64,000 bases of DNA from JBFAPK01 sp040676675 (GTDB lineage Bacteria; Actinomycetota; Actinomycetes; Mycobacteriales; Micromonosporaceae), in contig NZ_JBFAPK010000027.1 in assembly GCF_040676675.1 (NCBI RefSeq), positions 1 through 64,000 of the forward strand. Direction: 5' to 3'. Positions 41,464 to 50,351 of this stretch are shown one piece after another (positions within the stretch are counted from its first letter, which is position 1; each line of letters begins with the position of its first letter). The notes under the pieces were generated by a model. It searched no databases, was not told the DNA's origin, and saw only the letters and a list, made by a program, of their open reading frames with translations. A program made the translations under genes and the position numbers.

Positions 41464-42297
41464 TCAGAGCCCCTGGCCGGCGACGACCGAGAGCAGCCGC
41501 AGCCGCTCGTGGCTCTCGCTGCCGGGCGTGGCGGTGTAGACCAGCAGGGACTGGGACTGGTCGGGGTCGACCAGGATCTGGCAGTGCAGTTCGAGCGGCC
41601 CGACCCGCGGATGGCGGATCCGCTTGGGCGCGCAGTACGGGCCCGCCACCGGATGCTCGCGCCAGATCCCGGCGAACTCCGGGCTGCGCGCGAGGAGGGC
41701 GTCGACGATCGTGCCGGCGCGGGAGTCCCTGCCGTCGCGGGTGTACGCGCGGTGCAGGTCCGACGCGATGAGCCGGCTGTGCCGCGCGTGGTCCCTCTCC
41801 GGATAGATCAGGCGGGAGGTTGGGTCGGTGAACCACCGGTAGTGCAGGCTGCGCGCCAGCCCGGTGTATCCGCTCTCGTCGCCGAGCAGGGCGATCGCGA
41901 GCCGGGTCTGCTTCAACGTCTCGCCGAGATCCGTCACGACCTGGGCCGGAACGTCCGCCAGACCGTCGAAGACGCGCATCATCCCCGGGTTGACGTGGTC
42001 GTTGCGCAGGCTCCGCCGGGGAACCGGGTAGCCGCCGAGCCGGAACAGGTGGTCCCGCTCCTCCAGGGAGAGACGCAGGCCACGGGCGATCGCGCCGAGC
42101 ATCTGCTCCGACGGGCGCGGACCGCGCTGCTGCTCGATGCGGCTGTAGTAGTCGGTCGACATGTCGCTGAGGGCGGCCACCTCCTCGCGGCGCAGCCCAC
42201 CCGTACGGCGCCGCCGCCCACGGGGCAGCCCGACGTCCTCCGGTTGCAGCGCCTCCCGCCTGCTCCGGAGGAACTCGGCGAGACGCGTCCGGTCCAT
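41464..42297 (-). CDS. XRE-type regulator with MmyB-like ligand domain
   Basis: 277 residues. The HTH (TGGLRREEVAALSDMSTDYYSRIEQQRGPRPSEQMLGAIARGLRLSLEERDHLFRLGG) is the typical MmyB/actinomycete XRE form. A PAS-like ligand-binding domain follows (WFTDPTSRLIYPERDHARHSRLIASDLHRAY, then HPRVGPLELHCQIL). Such proteins usually regulate a divergent oxidoreductase, here the aldehyde dehydrogenase at 42531. The 233-bp gap between them shows no clear palindrome. Confidence 0.9.
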   Translation of the reverse strand: MDRTRLAEFLRSRREALQPEDVGLPRGRRRRTGGLRREEVAALSDMSTDYYSRIEQQRGPRPSEQMLGAIARGLRLSLEERDHLFRLGGYPVPRRSLRNDHVNPGMMRVFDGLADVPAQVVTDLGETLKQTRLAIALLGDESGYTGLARSLHYRWFTDPTSRLIYPERDHARHSRLIASDLHRAYTRDGRDSRAGTIVDALLARSPEFAGIWREHPVAGPYCAPKRIRHPRVGPLELHCQILVDPDQSQSLLVYTATPGSESHERLRLLSVVAGQGL

Positions 42298-42530
42298 GAC
42301 GAGACTCCCCTCTCCCGGTCACCACGGCTTCCTGGTCAACAACGACCTGGTCGGCGGTGTTTCCGCGACGGGTCCGCCGGTCCGCCGCATCGCACAGGCT
42401 GCGCGTCGGGCGGGCCGCCGTCCAGGGACCGGCGGTACCTGGACACGCGCCACGGCCGGGCCGGACGGCCGGCGCAGCCACGGACGACCTGTACCTGGTT
42501 ACGCCGGTACGGCCTGCCGAGACTCGACCC

Positions 42531-43958
42531 ATGGACATCCGAACCGACCACGCAACCGGACACTGGATCAACGGCGGGATCGTCCCCGCCGGAGCCACCG
42601 AAACGATTTCCGTCGTGAACCCCGCCAACGGGGAGATCATCGCGGAGCTTCCCGCCGGTACCGCCGCCGACGTCGACGGCGCGGTCGCCGCCGCGCGGGC
42701 GGCGTTCCCCGGCTGGGCCGCGACCCCGCCGGCCGAGCGCGCCGCCGTGGTGCGACGCGTCGCCGACGCCCTGGAACGGCGGGCCGAGGAGGTCGCCCAA
42801 CTGCTCACGGCCGAGATGGGCGCCCCGATCGCGCTGTCGCGCGCGGCCCAGGCCACGTTCCCGGTCGTCGTCGCGCGGGCCTTCGCCGACCTCGCCACGG
42901 GCTTCGCCTGGTCGGAGGAGGTCGGCAACTCGCTGGTCGTCCGCGAGCCGATCGGCGTCGTCGGCGCGATCACCCCGTGGAACTTCCCGTTGCAGCAGAT
43001 CATGTCGAAGCTGGCTCCCGCCCTGATCGCGGGCGACACCGTGGTCCTCAAGCCGTCGGAGATCGCTCCGCTGACCGCGCGCGTCCTCGCCGAGACCACC
43101 GTCGAGGCGGGGCTGCCGCCCGGGGTCCTCAACATCGTGTACGGCACGGGTGAGGTCGTCGGCGAGGCTGTCTCCGCGCACCCGGACGTCGACATGATCT
43201 CCTTCACCGGTTCCACCCGGGTCGGCCGGCGCATCTCCGCGGTCGCCGCCGGCACGGTCAAGCGTGTCGCGCTCGAACTGGGTGGCAAGGGGGCCGGCGT
43301 GCTCCTCGACGACGCCGACCTGCCGGCGGCGGTCGAGGCGGCCGTGGCGCGGGCGTTCGCCAACGGCGGCCAGGTCTGTGGCGCGTTCAGCCGGATGCTG
43401 GTACCGGCGTCGCGGCAGGACGAGATCGTCGAGCTGGTGGTCGACGCCGCCGCGCGATGGACCCTGGGCGCCCCGACGAACGAGGCCACCCGGGTCGGCC
43501 CGATGGCCTCCGAGGCGCACCGGGCACGGGTCGACGGCTACATCGAGCGCGGCATCGCCGAGGGGGCGAAGCTGGTCTTCGGTGGACCGGGTCGGCCCCG
43601 GGGCTTCGAGCGGGGCGCGTACGTCCGGCCGACCGTCTTCGCCGCCGTCGACCCGAACGCCACGATCGCCCAGGAGGAGATCTTCGGCCCGGTACTGACG
43701 ATCATTCCGTACGCGGACGAGGACAAGGCCGTCGAGATCGCCAACGGTACGGTGTACGGCCTCACCGGCGGTGTCTTCGGCGAGCCCGGACACGCCCTCG
43801 CCGTCGCCCGGCGGCTGCGCGCGGGCCAGATCGACGTCAACGGCGCCCACTGGAACCCGTACGCCCCGTTCGGCGGCTACCGGCAGTCCGGCAACGGCCG
43901 CGAGTTCGGCCGCGCCGGCCTTGAGGAGTTCCTGGAGACCAAGGCCATCCAGCGGTGA
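42531..43958 (+). CDS. NAD(P)-dependent aldehyde dehydrogenase
   Basis: 475 residues of normal ALDH length, with PWNFP (149-153), FTGSTRVGR, the general base E249 in LELGGKG and catalytic C283 in GGQVCGA, then EEIFGPVL and the C-terminal PFGGYRQSGNGREFG. It oxidises an aldehyde to an acid. The 'GGYxxSGxGxExG' ending is the form seen in general betaine/benzaldehyde-type ALDHs. It probably responds to the divergent XRE regulator. Substrate unknown. Confidence 0.93.
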   Translation: MDIRTDHATGHWINGGIVPAGATETISVVNPANGEIIAELPAGTAADVDGAVAAARAAFPGWAATPPAERAAVVRRVADALERRAEEVAQLLTAEMGAPIALSRAAQATFPVVVARAFADLATGFAWSEEVGNSLVVREPIGVVGAITPWNFPLQQIMSKLAPALIAGDTVVLKPSEIAPLTARVLAETTVEAGLPPGVLNIVYGTGEVVGEAVSAHPDVDMISFTGSTRVGRRISAVAAGTVKRVALELGGKGAGVLLDDADLPAAVEAAVARAFANGGQVCGAFSRMLVPASRQDEIVELVVDAAARWTLGAPTNEATRVGPMASEAHRARVDGYIERGIAEGAKLVFGGPGRPRGFERGAYVRPTVFAAVDPNATIAQEEIFGPVLTIIPYADEDKAVEIANGTVYGLTGGVFGEPGHALAVARRLRAGQIDVNGAHWNPYAPFGGYRQSGNGREFGRAGLEEFLETKAIQR

Positions 43959-44116
43959 CGCCCCGGGCCCGGAGCCCTTCTCCGTCGATCATGGAGTGGT
44001 CGCCGTCGCACAAGCCGCGAAAGCGGAGGAGCTCCCGACCACAAGTCAATGATCGACCCCAGAGGACGCCGGCGCGGACGCCGCCGGCCGGGCGATCCTC
44101 GCCGCCGTGCGCCGGC

Positions 44117-44833
44117 TCAGACCAGCAGGGCCGGCCGCAGCTCCGCGCCGAGGTTGATCGCGCCGACCACCCGGTTGCCGCCGAGGTCGTAGACGTCGAC
44201 GCTGTTGTTGCGCCGCATCAGCTCCCGGACCGGGGGCGGCAGCCGGGGTGGCTCGTCGTCCATGGCCGCCCGGATCTGTCGGGCGCTCGTGATCAGCCGG
44301 TTGGCCAGCGAGGCCGCGTCGACGTCCACCCGGACCCGGCCGTACTCCCAGCCGGCGGCGGTGAGGTCGAGCACCTCGAACAGGTGGGCCAGCGGCGCCT
44401 TCGGGTCGGTCACCCGGACGAGCCGGGACGCCCGGTCGCCGAGCACCGTGACGGCCGCGGCCACCTGCGCGTACGGGTGCAGGCCGCACGGCAGCGCGAA
44501 GAGCGGCCAGCGCAGCTGCGGCCCGACCGTCTTCCACAGTTGCCGGTAGTTGCGGCGGTCGACCACGGGCCGGCGACCGGTGCGTCGGTACAGCTCGCCG
44601 GCCTGGGCGAGGAGGTCCGCCTGCACCTCGTTGGTGAACTCGCGCAGGATGCGGGCCGCCACGACCAGCCCGTCGTCACCGTCGAGCAGGCGGGTGACCG
44701 CGTCGACCTGGTCGGCGAACCGGAGTTGTGCGTGCGCGCCGAACCGGTTCCGGACGTCGGCGAGCAACGCCTCCTGCCGCTCCGGGTCGAGCTGGACCTG
44801 CCTTCTGCCCAGCAGAAGCCGGAGCCATCGCAT
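44117..44833 (-). CDS. hypothetical protein
   Basis: 238 residues that I do not recognise. It begins MRWLRLLLGRRQVQLDPERQEALLADVRNRFGAHAQLRFADQ, has no signal peptide or membrane helix, and is a mixed alpha/beta, strongly charged sequence (LWKTVGPQLRWPLFALPCGLHPYAQVAAAVTVLG; VYDLGGNRVVGAINLGAELRPALLV). It converges on the ALDH gene and is divergent from the MOSC gene at 44979. Codon use matches its neighbours, so it looks like a genuine gene of this genome. Confidence 0.6.
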   Translation of the reverse strand: MRWLRLLLGRRQVQLDPERQEALLADVRNRFGAHAQLRFADQVDAVTRLLDGDDGLVVAARILREFTNEVQADLLAQAGELYRRTGRRPVVDRRNYRQLWKTVGPQLRWPLFALPCGLHPYAQVAAAVTVLGDRASRLVRVTDPKAPLAHLFEVLDLTAAGWEYGRVRVDVDAASLANRLITSARQIRAAMDDEPPRLPPPVRELMRRNNSVDVYDLGGNRVVGAINLGAELRPALLV

Positions 44834-44978
44834 GTCGCCTCGTTTCCGCGGCCGGACTGGAGAACGCGGCAATGCTACAAGACCTCCGGCGACGGGGCGG
44901 TCGGCGCCGCGACCCGGGCGGGCCGGCCCACGACGAACCCGGCGGATGGACCACCGTCCGCTTCCTAGACTCGGCAGC

Positions 44979-45452
44979 ATGGCGGAGATCGTCCAACTGC
45001 TGGCCTCGCCGGTGCACCGATACGAGGGCCGGCCGGCCGACGGTCCCGCGCCGGCGCCACCGGACGAGCTCGTCGAGGAGATCCGGATCCGGGCGGACCT
45101 CGGCATCGTCGGCGACCGGTACTTCGGCCGCCCGGCGCACCGGGACGCGAGCGTCACCGTGATCGCGCGGGAGTCGCTGCCCCCGGGTGCCGACCTGCGC
45201 CAGGTCCGGCGCAACGTCCTCGTCGCCGGGATCGAGGTGGACGACCTGGTCGGGACGGTGCTGGTCCTGGACTCGGGGGACGGGCCGGTCCGGCTGCGGG
45301 TCAACCGCCGGGCGCACCCGTGCGCCTGGATGGACGTCGCCATCGGCCCCGGCGCCTGGCGGGCGTTGCGCGGCAAGGGCGGCGTCCGGTGCCGGCCGCT
45401 CGACGACGGGGTGCTGCGCGTCGGCCCGGTGCAGGCCACCGTCCTGCGCTAG
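44979..45452 (+). CDS. small MOSC-domain protein
   Basis: 157 residues resembling a stand-alone MOSC domain: an opening IVQLLASPVHRYEGRPADG, then GDRYFGRPAHRDASVTVIA, RRNVLVAGIEVDDLVG, and the conserved Cys in NRRAHPCAWMDVAIGPGAWRAL. MOSC domains carry sulfur or bind molybdenum cofactor in Moco sulfurases and related enzymes. Its role alone is not known. The stop codon is part of an 18-bp unit present three times in tandem. Confidence 0.85.
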   Translation: MAEIVQLLASPVHRYEGRPADGPAPAPPDELVEEIRIRADLGIVGDRYFGRPAHRDASVTVIARESLPPGADLRQVRRNVLVAGIEVDDLVGTVLVLDSGDGPVRLRVNRRAHPCAWMDVAIGPGAWRALRGKGGVRCRPLDDGVLRVGPVQATVLR

Positions 45453-45488
45453 GCCACCGTCCTGCGCTAGGCCACCGTCCTGCGCTAG
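45435..45488 (+). repeat. three tandem 18-bp repeats carrying stop codons
   Basis: The unit GCCACCGTCCTGCGCTAG occurs at 45435-45452, 45453-45470 and 45471-45488. Each copy ends in TAG in the same frame, so the MOSC gene has its normal stop followed by two further ATVLR-stop echoes. The last copy also contains the stop codon (45485-45487) of the convergent TetR gene. Confidence 0.9.
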
Positions 45489-46111
45489 GCCGGCGCGGAG
45501 AGGGGCAGCCGGACCGCCGGTGGCAGCCGCGCCGGCACAGGGTCCGCCTGGAACGACTGGATCATCAGGGCCGCGAGGCGTCGCGCCGCCGCCACCCGTA
45601 CCTCGGGTGACTCGGCGCGGATCCCCTCGTTCGCCATGAGCGCCAGGATGACGTCCTCCAGTACGAAGTCCGTCCGCAGGCCGCCCGCCCGCTTCGCGCG
45701 CCGGACCAGTTCGAGCATCAGGCGCAGCGCGCGGTCCCGATCGGCGGCGAAGCCGGCCGTCTGGGGAAGCCGCGAGGTGAACGCGCGGGAGAAGCCCCGG
45801 TCGAGGGCGTGCATCTCCATCAGCTTCTCGATCACCAGCCGGAACCCGTGCCACGGGTCGGCCGCCGCCAGGCCCTCCTCGACGACCGCCGAACAGAGAG
45901 CCATCTGCTCGGCGAACGCCTCGGCGAGCAGCGCCTCCTTGGTCGGGAAGCGCCGGTAGACGGTCGCGACGCCGACCTGCGCGCGCCGGGCGATCTCCCG
46001 GATCGGCACGTCGAGGCCCTCGGTGGCGAAGGCCAGGCGGGCCACCGCGAGGATGCGCTCCCGGTTGTCGCGGGCGTCCGAGCGCAGTGTGCGAATCACT
46101 TGGGCCGTCAC
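45485..46111 (-). CDS. TetR-family transcriptional regulator
   Basis: About 208 residues with the HTH RERILAVARLAFATEGLDVPIREIARRAQVGVATVYRRFPTKEALLAEAF and the helical effector domain of the GVATVYRRFPTKEAL subgroup. GTG starts at 46111 and 46120 are both possible. It is divergent from the MDR-type oxidoreductase at 46161 and very likely controls it through the inverted repeat in the 49-bp gap. Its stop lies within the 18-bp tandem repeat shared with the MOSC gene. Confidence 0.9.
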   Translation of the reverse strand: MTAQVIRTLRSDARDNRERILAVARLAFATEGLDVPIREIARRAQVGVATVYRRFPTKEALLAEAFAEQMALCSAVVEEGLAAADPWHGFRLVIEKLMEMHALDRGFSRAFTSRLPQTAGFAADRDRALRLMLELVRRAKRAGGLRTDFVLEDVILALMANEGIRAESPEVRVAAARRLAALMIQSFQADPVPARLPPAVRLPLSAPA

Positions 46112-46128
46112 CGCTCTCACTTTAGCCA

Positions 46129-46148
46129 AACGGACGGGGTGCTCCGTT
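46129..46148. promoter_or_regulatory. AACGGA-N8-TCCGTT operator
   Basis: Inverted repeat with 6-bp arms (46129-46134 and 46143-46148), in the short gap between the divergent TetR and oxidoreductase genes. The right arm ends 12 bp before the oxidoreductase ATG, so binding would block its promoter. Confidence 0.55.
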
Positions 46149-46160
46149 ACGGTCCGACGC

Positions 46161-47111
46161 ATGAGAGCTGTGCAATTCACCGAGTACGGCCCGCCGAGCG
46201 TCGTGCACCTCGCCGAGGTCGCCGAGCCACACCCCGGACCGGGGGAGATCCGGATCGCCGTACGGGCGTCCGGACTCTCGGCGGGGGAGACCCTCCTGCG
46301 CTCCGGGCGGCTGCGTGACGTGGTGCCCCTGACGTTGCCGTACCGGACCGGGTTCGACGCCGCGGGCGTGGTGGACGAGGTCGGCGACGGGGTGTCCGGC
46401 GTCCGCCTCGGCGACGAGGTGTTCGGCGTGACGGCCATGACCGTACGCGGCGCCAACGCCGACCACGCGGTCCTGACCGGCTGGGCGCGCAAACCGGCCG
46501 CCTGGAGCTGGGCGGAGGCGGGCGGTGCCGCGGGCGGCGTCGAGACGTCCACCCGGGTCCTTGACCGGCTCGCGGTCGGCGCCGGGCACACCGTGCTGGT
46601 GCAGGGCGCGGCCGGCGGGGTGGGCAGCCTCGCCGTCCAGTTCGCGGTCGCCCGGGGCGCCACCGTCATCGGTACGGCCAGCGCGCACAACCACGACTTC
46701 CTGCGTTCCCTCGGGGCGGAGCCGACGACGTACGGGGCGGGGCTCGTCGAACGGGTCCGCACGCTGGCACCGGACGGGGTGGACGCGGTCTTCGACTGCG
46801 CCGGCGGGGCACTGCCCGACCTGATCGCCATCGCCGGGGACGCCGCGCGCGTGGTGACGATCGCCGACTTCGCCGCGGCGGCGCACGGCGTACACATGTC
46901 GCACGGCGCGCCGGCGGACGAGACGGGCGCGGCGGTCGGCGCCGCCGCCGATCCGCTGGCGTTGCACGGCCTCGACATCGCGGTCGGGCTGGCCGAACAG
47001 GGCTGGCTGCGGGTGCCGGTCGCGGCGGCGTTCCCGCTGGCCGAGGCGGCGGCCGCACACGAGCTGAGCGAGAGCCGCCACGCCCGCGGACGGATCGTGC
47101 TGGTGAACTGA
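46161..47111 (+). CDS. zinc-less MDR-type quinone oxidoreductase
   Basis: 316 residues of the zeta-crystallin/QOR branch of medium-chain dehydrogenases: MRAVQFTEYGPPSVVHLAEVAEPHPGPGEI, then GFDAAGVVDEVGDGV and the NADPH motif VLVQGAAGGVGSLAVQFA. Zinc-ligand Cys residues are absent. It should reduce quinones or enones with NADPH. Under probable control of the divergent TetR regulator. It ends at a hairpin facing the M23 gene. Confidence 0.9.
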   Translation: MRAVQFTEYGPPSVVHLAEVAEPHPGPGEIRIAVRASGLSAGETLLRSGRLRDVVPLTLPYRTGFDAAGVVDEVGDGVSGVRLGDEVFGVTAMTVRGANADHAVLTGWARKPAAWSWAEAGGAAGGVETSTRVLDRLAVGAGHTVLVQGAAGGVGSLAVQFAVARGATVIGTASAHNHDFLRSLGAEPTTYGAGLVERVRTLAPDGVDAVFDCAGGALPDLIAIAGDAARVVTIADFAAAAHGVHMSHGAPADETGAAVGAAADPLALHGLDIAVGLAEQGWLRVPVAAAFPLAEAAAAHELSESRHARGRIVLVN

Positions 47112-47121
47112 GCCGAGGCCC

Positions 47122-47149
47122 CCGGTCGGCGGCCCGCGCGGCCGACCGG
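47122..47149. terminator. bidirectional hairpin terminator
   Basis: CCGGTCGGC (47122-47130) and GCCGACCGG (47141-47149) form a perfect 9-bp stem with a 10-base loop between converging stop codons. Confidence 0.65.
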
Positions 47150-47152
47150 CGG

Positions 47153-47806
47153 CTACCGCCGGCCCGGGGGGCAGTTGTTGCTCTCGCGCCTGACCGTGTA
47201 CTCGCGGTCGTCGTGGGTGATCCCGGACGGTACGCCGTCGAAGTGGGTCTCGACCTTCTCCCAGCCCTGGCGCTGCTCGTAGTGCAGGTGCGGCGCGCCG
47301 GAGTTGCCGGTGCTGCCCACCCGCCCGATCTGGTCGCCCTGGGCCACCCGCTGACCGACCTCGACCAGTGGAGGTTCGAGCAGGTGCAGGTACTGCGTCT
47401 CCCACCGGCCACCATGGTCGATCTTCACCCAGTAACCGCCGCCGCGCCCGCGCGCGCCGTCCGGGTTGTCGGGGGTGCGCTCGCCCAGTGATCCGTTGAT
47501 GCCCGCCTCGGTGACCTTGCCGGCGTACGACGCGAGCACCGGCCGGCCCCACGCCTCGCCCCGGGTCGGGTACATGTCGACGTCGTAGTCGTCGTGGCCG
47601 GGATAGGTACCGAGCTGCCAGGTCTCGCCGCAGGGCACGGGCAGCTGGAAGAGCGGGCGCGGGCCCGGGGGCAGCAGCAGCGGCACCGCGACCACCGCGC
47701 CCACGGCGAGGACGACGAGGGTCGCGCCGACCCCGAGCGCGAGCGCGACGCGGCCACCACGGCGGCGGTGGCGGCGGGGGAGTCTGGTCGGGTCGCCGGT
47801 CGTCAC
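47153..47806 (-). CDS. membrane-anchored M23-family peptidase (LytM domain)
   Basis: 217 residues from the GTG at 47806. A basic head (RRHRRRGGR) and one membrane helix (about 20-45) anchor the protein. The extracytoplasmic part has HDDYDVDMYP, the lysostaphin-type fold with YWVKIDHGGRWETQYLHL, VAQGDQIGRVGSTGNSG and the HLHYEQ ligand motif. The first metal-site H/D pair is not in the canonical form, so activity as a peptidoglycan endopeptidase is likely but not certain. A conserved Cys pair (PVPCGETW and NNCPPG) may be bridged. Confidence 0.82.
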   Translation of the reverse strand: MTTGDPTRLPRRHRRRGGRVALALGVGATLVVLAVGAVVAVPLLLPPGPRPLFQLPVPCGETWQLGTYPGHDDYDVDMYPTRGEAWGRPVLASYAGKVTEAGINGSLGERTPDNPDGARGRGGGYWVKIDHGGRWETQYLHLLEPPLVEVGQRVAQGDQIGRVGSTGNSGAPHLHYEQRQGWEKVETHFDGVPSGITHDDREYTVRRESNNCPPGRR

Positions 47807-47907
47807 CGGCCCGAGGATGGCAGACGGCGGCAAGGTCCTCGACGCCGGATCCCCGTACGCCCGAGGATCCGCACGTCGAGGCCCCGCCGCCGTTCTCCGG
47901 GCGGGTC

Positions 47908-49014
47908 CTACCGCCGGGCCAGGACCCGGTCCCAGCCGGGCAGGTCGGCGGGTGACCGGTCGGCCGCGCCGACGTAGTCCGCGGACGGGCGGATGATCTT
48001 CCCGAGCCGCTTCTGTTCGAGGATGTGCGCACTCCAGCCGGCGGTACGGGCGCAGGTGAAGAGCGGAGTGAACAGGTCCGCCGGTACGCCGGCGAAGTCC
48101 AGGACGATCGCGGCCCAGAACTCGACGTTGGTTTCCAGGACCCGGTCCGGCTTGCGTTCCCGCAGCTCGGCCAGGGCCGCGTGCTCCAGGGCGAGGGCGA
48201 CCTCGTAGCGGGGCGCGCCCAGATCCCTGGCCGCGGCGCGCAGGATCCGTGCCCGGGGGTCCTCGGCCCGGTAGATCGGATGGCCGAAGCCCATCAGGCG
48301 CTGGCCGCTGTCCAGCACCCGCCGGACGTACGCGCGGGCGTCGCCGCCGCGCTCCACGGCCTCGACCATGCCGAGGGCCCGGGACGGGGCGCCGCCGTGC
48401 AGCGGGCCGGACATCGACGCGACGGCGGCGGAGAGGCAGGCGGCGACGTCGGCGCCGGTGCTGGCGACCACCCGGCCGGTGAAGGTCGACGCGTTCATCC
48501 CGTGTTCGGCGGCGCAGACCCAGTACCGGTCGATCGCCTCGACCTGGCGCGGGTCCGGCTCGCCCTGCCATCGGATCATGAAGCGTTCGGTGCTGGTCCG
48601 GCCCCGGTCGACCAGCCGCTGCGGGATGGCGGGTAGCCGCGTTCCGCGGGCCGCCTGCGCGACGAACGACAAGATCATGACCGAGGTGCGGGCCAGGTCC
48701 TCGCGGGCCTGCGCCTCGTCGATGTCGATCAAGGGACGGAGGCCCCAGTACGGGGCCATCATCGCCGTCGCCGACTGCACGTCCACCCGGACGTCGCCGG
48801 AGTGTACGGGGAGGGGGAACGGCTCGGCGGCGGGAAGCCCGCGCGCGAAGTCACCGTCGACCAGCAGCCCCCAGACGTCCGCGAAGGAGGCGTGCCCGAT
48901 CAACTTCTCGACGTCGATGCCCCGGTAGCGCAGGGATCCGCCCGCCCGGTCGGGCTCCGCGATCTGGGTGTCGAAGACGACGGCGTCGGCGAGACCCGGT
49001 TTCACGTTCAGCAT
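47908..49014 (-). CDS. citrate synthase (citrate synthase 2 type)
   Basis: 368 residues: SGPLHGGAPS carries the oxaloacetate His, MGFGHPIYRAEDPRA the second His. In the third site the usual catalytic Asp region reads ETNVEFWAAIVLDFA, so Glu takes the Asp position; I believe this is a feature of the CitA-like subgroup. It condenses acetyl-CoA (or propionyl-CoA) with oxaloacetate. It is divergent from a second citrate synthase-like gene that carries a DNA-binding domain, with a 67-bp gap between. The same layout occurs in other actinomycetes. Confidence 0.9.
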   Translation of the reverse strand: MLNVKPGLADAVVFDTQIAEPDRAGGSLRYRGIDVEKLIGHASFADVWGLLVDGDFARGLPAAEPFPLPVHSGDVRVDVQSATAMMAPYWGLRPLIDIDEAQAREDLARTSVMILSFVAQAARGTRLPAIPQRLVDRGRTSTERFMIRWQGEPDPRQVEAIDRYWVCAAEHGMNASTFTGRVVASTGADVAACLSAAVASMSGPLHGGAPSRALGMVEAVERGGDARAYVRRVLDSGQRLMGFGHPIYRAEDPRARILRAAARDLGAPRYEVALALEHAALAELRERKPDRVLETNVEFWAAIVLDFAGVPADLFTPLFTCARTAGWSAHILEQKRLGKIIRPSADYVGAADRSPADLPGWDRVLARR

Positions 49015-49045
49015 CGCTTCAATCTCGCGGTGCGACAGGGTACTG

Positions 49046-49055
49046 TCAACGTTGA
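49046..49055. promoter_or_regulatory. TCAACGTTGA palindrome between the citrate synthase genes
   Basis: A perfect 10-bp palindrome, followed at 49056-49064 by a related TCAGTCAAT. The gap is only 67 bp, so a protein bound here would cover both divergent promoters. The HTH domain of the gene at 49082 is the prime candidate. Confidence 0.5.
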
Positions 49056-49081
49056 TTCAGTCAATATGGGAGCATCGCCAC

Positions 49082-50326
49082 ATGGCTGGTGAGCGGCTGC
49101 TGACGACCGAGGAGGCGGCCCGGCGTCTCGGCGTGAAGCGGGAGACGGTCTACGCGTACGTCAGCCGGGGGCTGCTGAGCAGCCGCCGCAACGGCGACGG
49201 CAAGGAGAGCCTCTTCGCCGAGGCGGACGTGCTGGCCTTCGCCGCCGGCAGACGGCGGCCGGGGCCCGCTCCCGAGGCTCCGGCGATCCACACCGGGATC
49301 ACCCTCATCACCGGCGACACCCTCTTCTACCGGGGCCGGGACGCGCGGCTGCTGGCCCGCACGGCGTCGTACGAGGCCGTCGCCACGCTGCTGTGGACCG
49401 GCGAGCTGCGCCACGTCCCGTTCGCGCCCGACGACGAACTGCGGGCGCTCGCGCAGGCCGTGACCGCGCCCCTGCCGCCGACCGCCCGGCTGACCGACCG
49501 ACTCCGGCTGATCGTGGCCGCGGTCGCGGCGGCGGACCGGCTGCGCTTCGACACCACCCCGGCCGCCGTCATCGCGACGGGCCGGACGATGCTCGACACG
49601 ATGGTCACGGCGCTGCCGGCGCGGGCCGACGGGAGCGACGCCGACAGCGCGTTCCCGTTCGCGGCCACCCTCTGGCGGCGGCTCAGCCCCGTCGAACCCA
49701 CCGAGGCCGGGCTCGACGCGCTCAACGCCGTACTCGTCCTGCTCGCCGACCACGACATCGCCGCGTCGACGCTGGCGGCCCGGGTCGCGGCGTCCACCCG
49801 CGCACACCCGTACGCGGTCGTCAGCGCGGGCCTGGCGGCGATGGACGGCCCGCTGCACGGCGGGGCCAGCGAACTCGCGTACGCGATGCTGGCCGACGCG
49901 GTCCGGTCCGGCGATCCGGTCGGCACCGTCGCCGACCGGCTGCGCGCCGACGGTCGCGTACCCGGCTTCGGGCACCCGCTCTACCCGGGCGGCGACCCTC
50001 GGGCCGCGACCCTGCTGGAGCTGCTCGGGTCGGCGCCCGGTGGCGGGCCGGCGGCCACGGACCCGCGCGTCCGCGACGTCGTCGCCGAGGTGACCGCGGC
50101 GGTGACGCGCCGCTCGGGTGGCGCGCCGAACGTCGACTTCGCGCTCGCGGCGTTCGCGCTGACCAACCGGATGGACGCGGGCGCGGGGGAGACCATCTTC
50201 GCGATCGCCCGTACGGCCGGCTGGATCGCCCACGCGCTCGAGGAGTACGACGACCAGCCCAGCCGGTTCCGGCCGAGCGGCCGGTACGCGGGGCGGCTGC
50301 CCCGGCCGGCCCGGACGCGCGACTAG
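49082..50326 (+). CDS. citrate synthase-like protein with N-terminal helix-turn-helix
   Basis: 414 residues. Residues 1-60 are a MerR/excisionase-type HTH (LLTTEEAARRLGVKRETVYAYVSRGLLSSRRNGDGKESLFAEADVLAFA). The rest is a citrate synthase fold with LHGGAS, PGFGHPLYPGGDPRA and APNVDFALAAF, so all three catalytic positions (His, His, Asp) are kept. It lacks some of the large-domain residues of true synthases (length after the HTH is about 350). It may be an enzyme, or a transcription factor that senses oxaloacetate or acyl-CoA through the synthase fold. Divergent from an ordinary citrate synthase. Confidence 0.88.
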   Translation: MAGERLLTTEEAARRLGVKRETVYAYVSRGLLSSRRNGDGKESLFAEADVLAFAAGRRRPGPAPEAPAIHTGITLITGDTLFYRGRDARLLARTASYEAVATLLWTGELRHVPFAPDDELRALAQAVTAPLPPTARLTDRLRLIVAAVAAADRLRFDTTPAAVIATGRTMLDTMVTALPARADGSDADSAFPFAATLWRRLSPVEPTEAGLDALNAVLVLLADHDIAASTLAARVAASTRAHPYAVVSAGLAAMDGPLHGGASELAYAMLADAVRSGDPVGTVADRLRADGRVPGFGHPLYPGGDPRAATLLELLGSAPGGGPAATDPRVRDVVAEVTAAVTRRSGGAPNVDFALAAFALTNRMDAGAGETIFAIARTAGWIAHALEEYDDQPSRFRPSGRYAGRLPRPARTRD

Positions 50327-50351
50327 CCGTGGCCGGTCGTACGGCGGGCCG

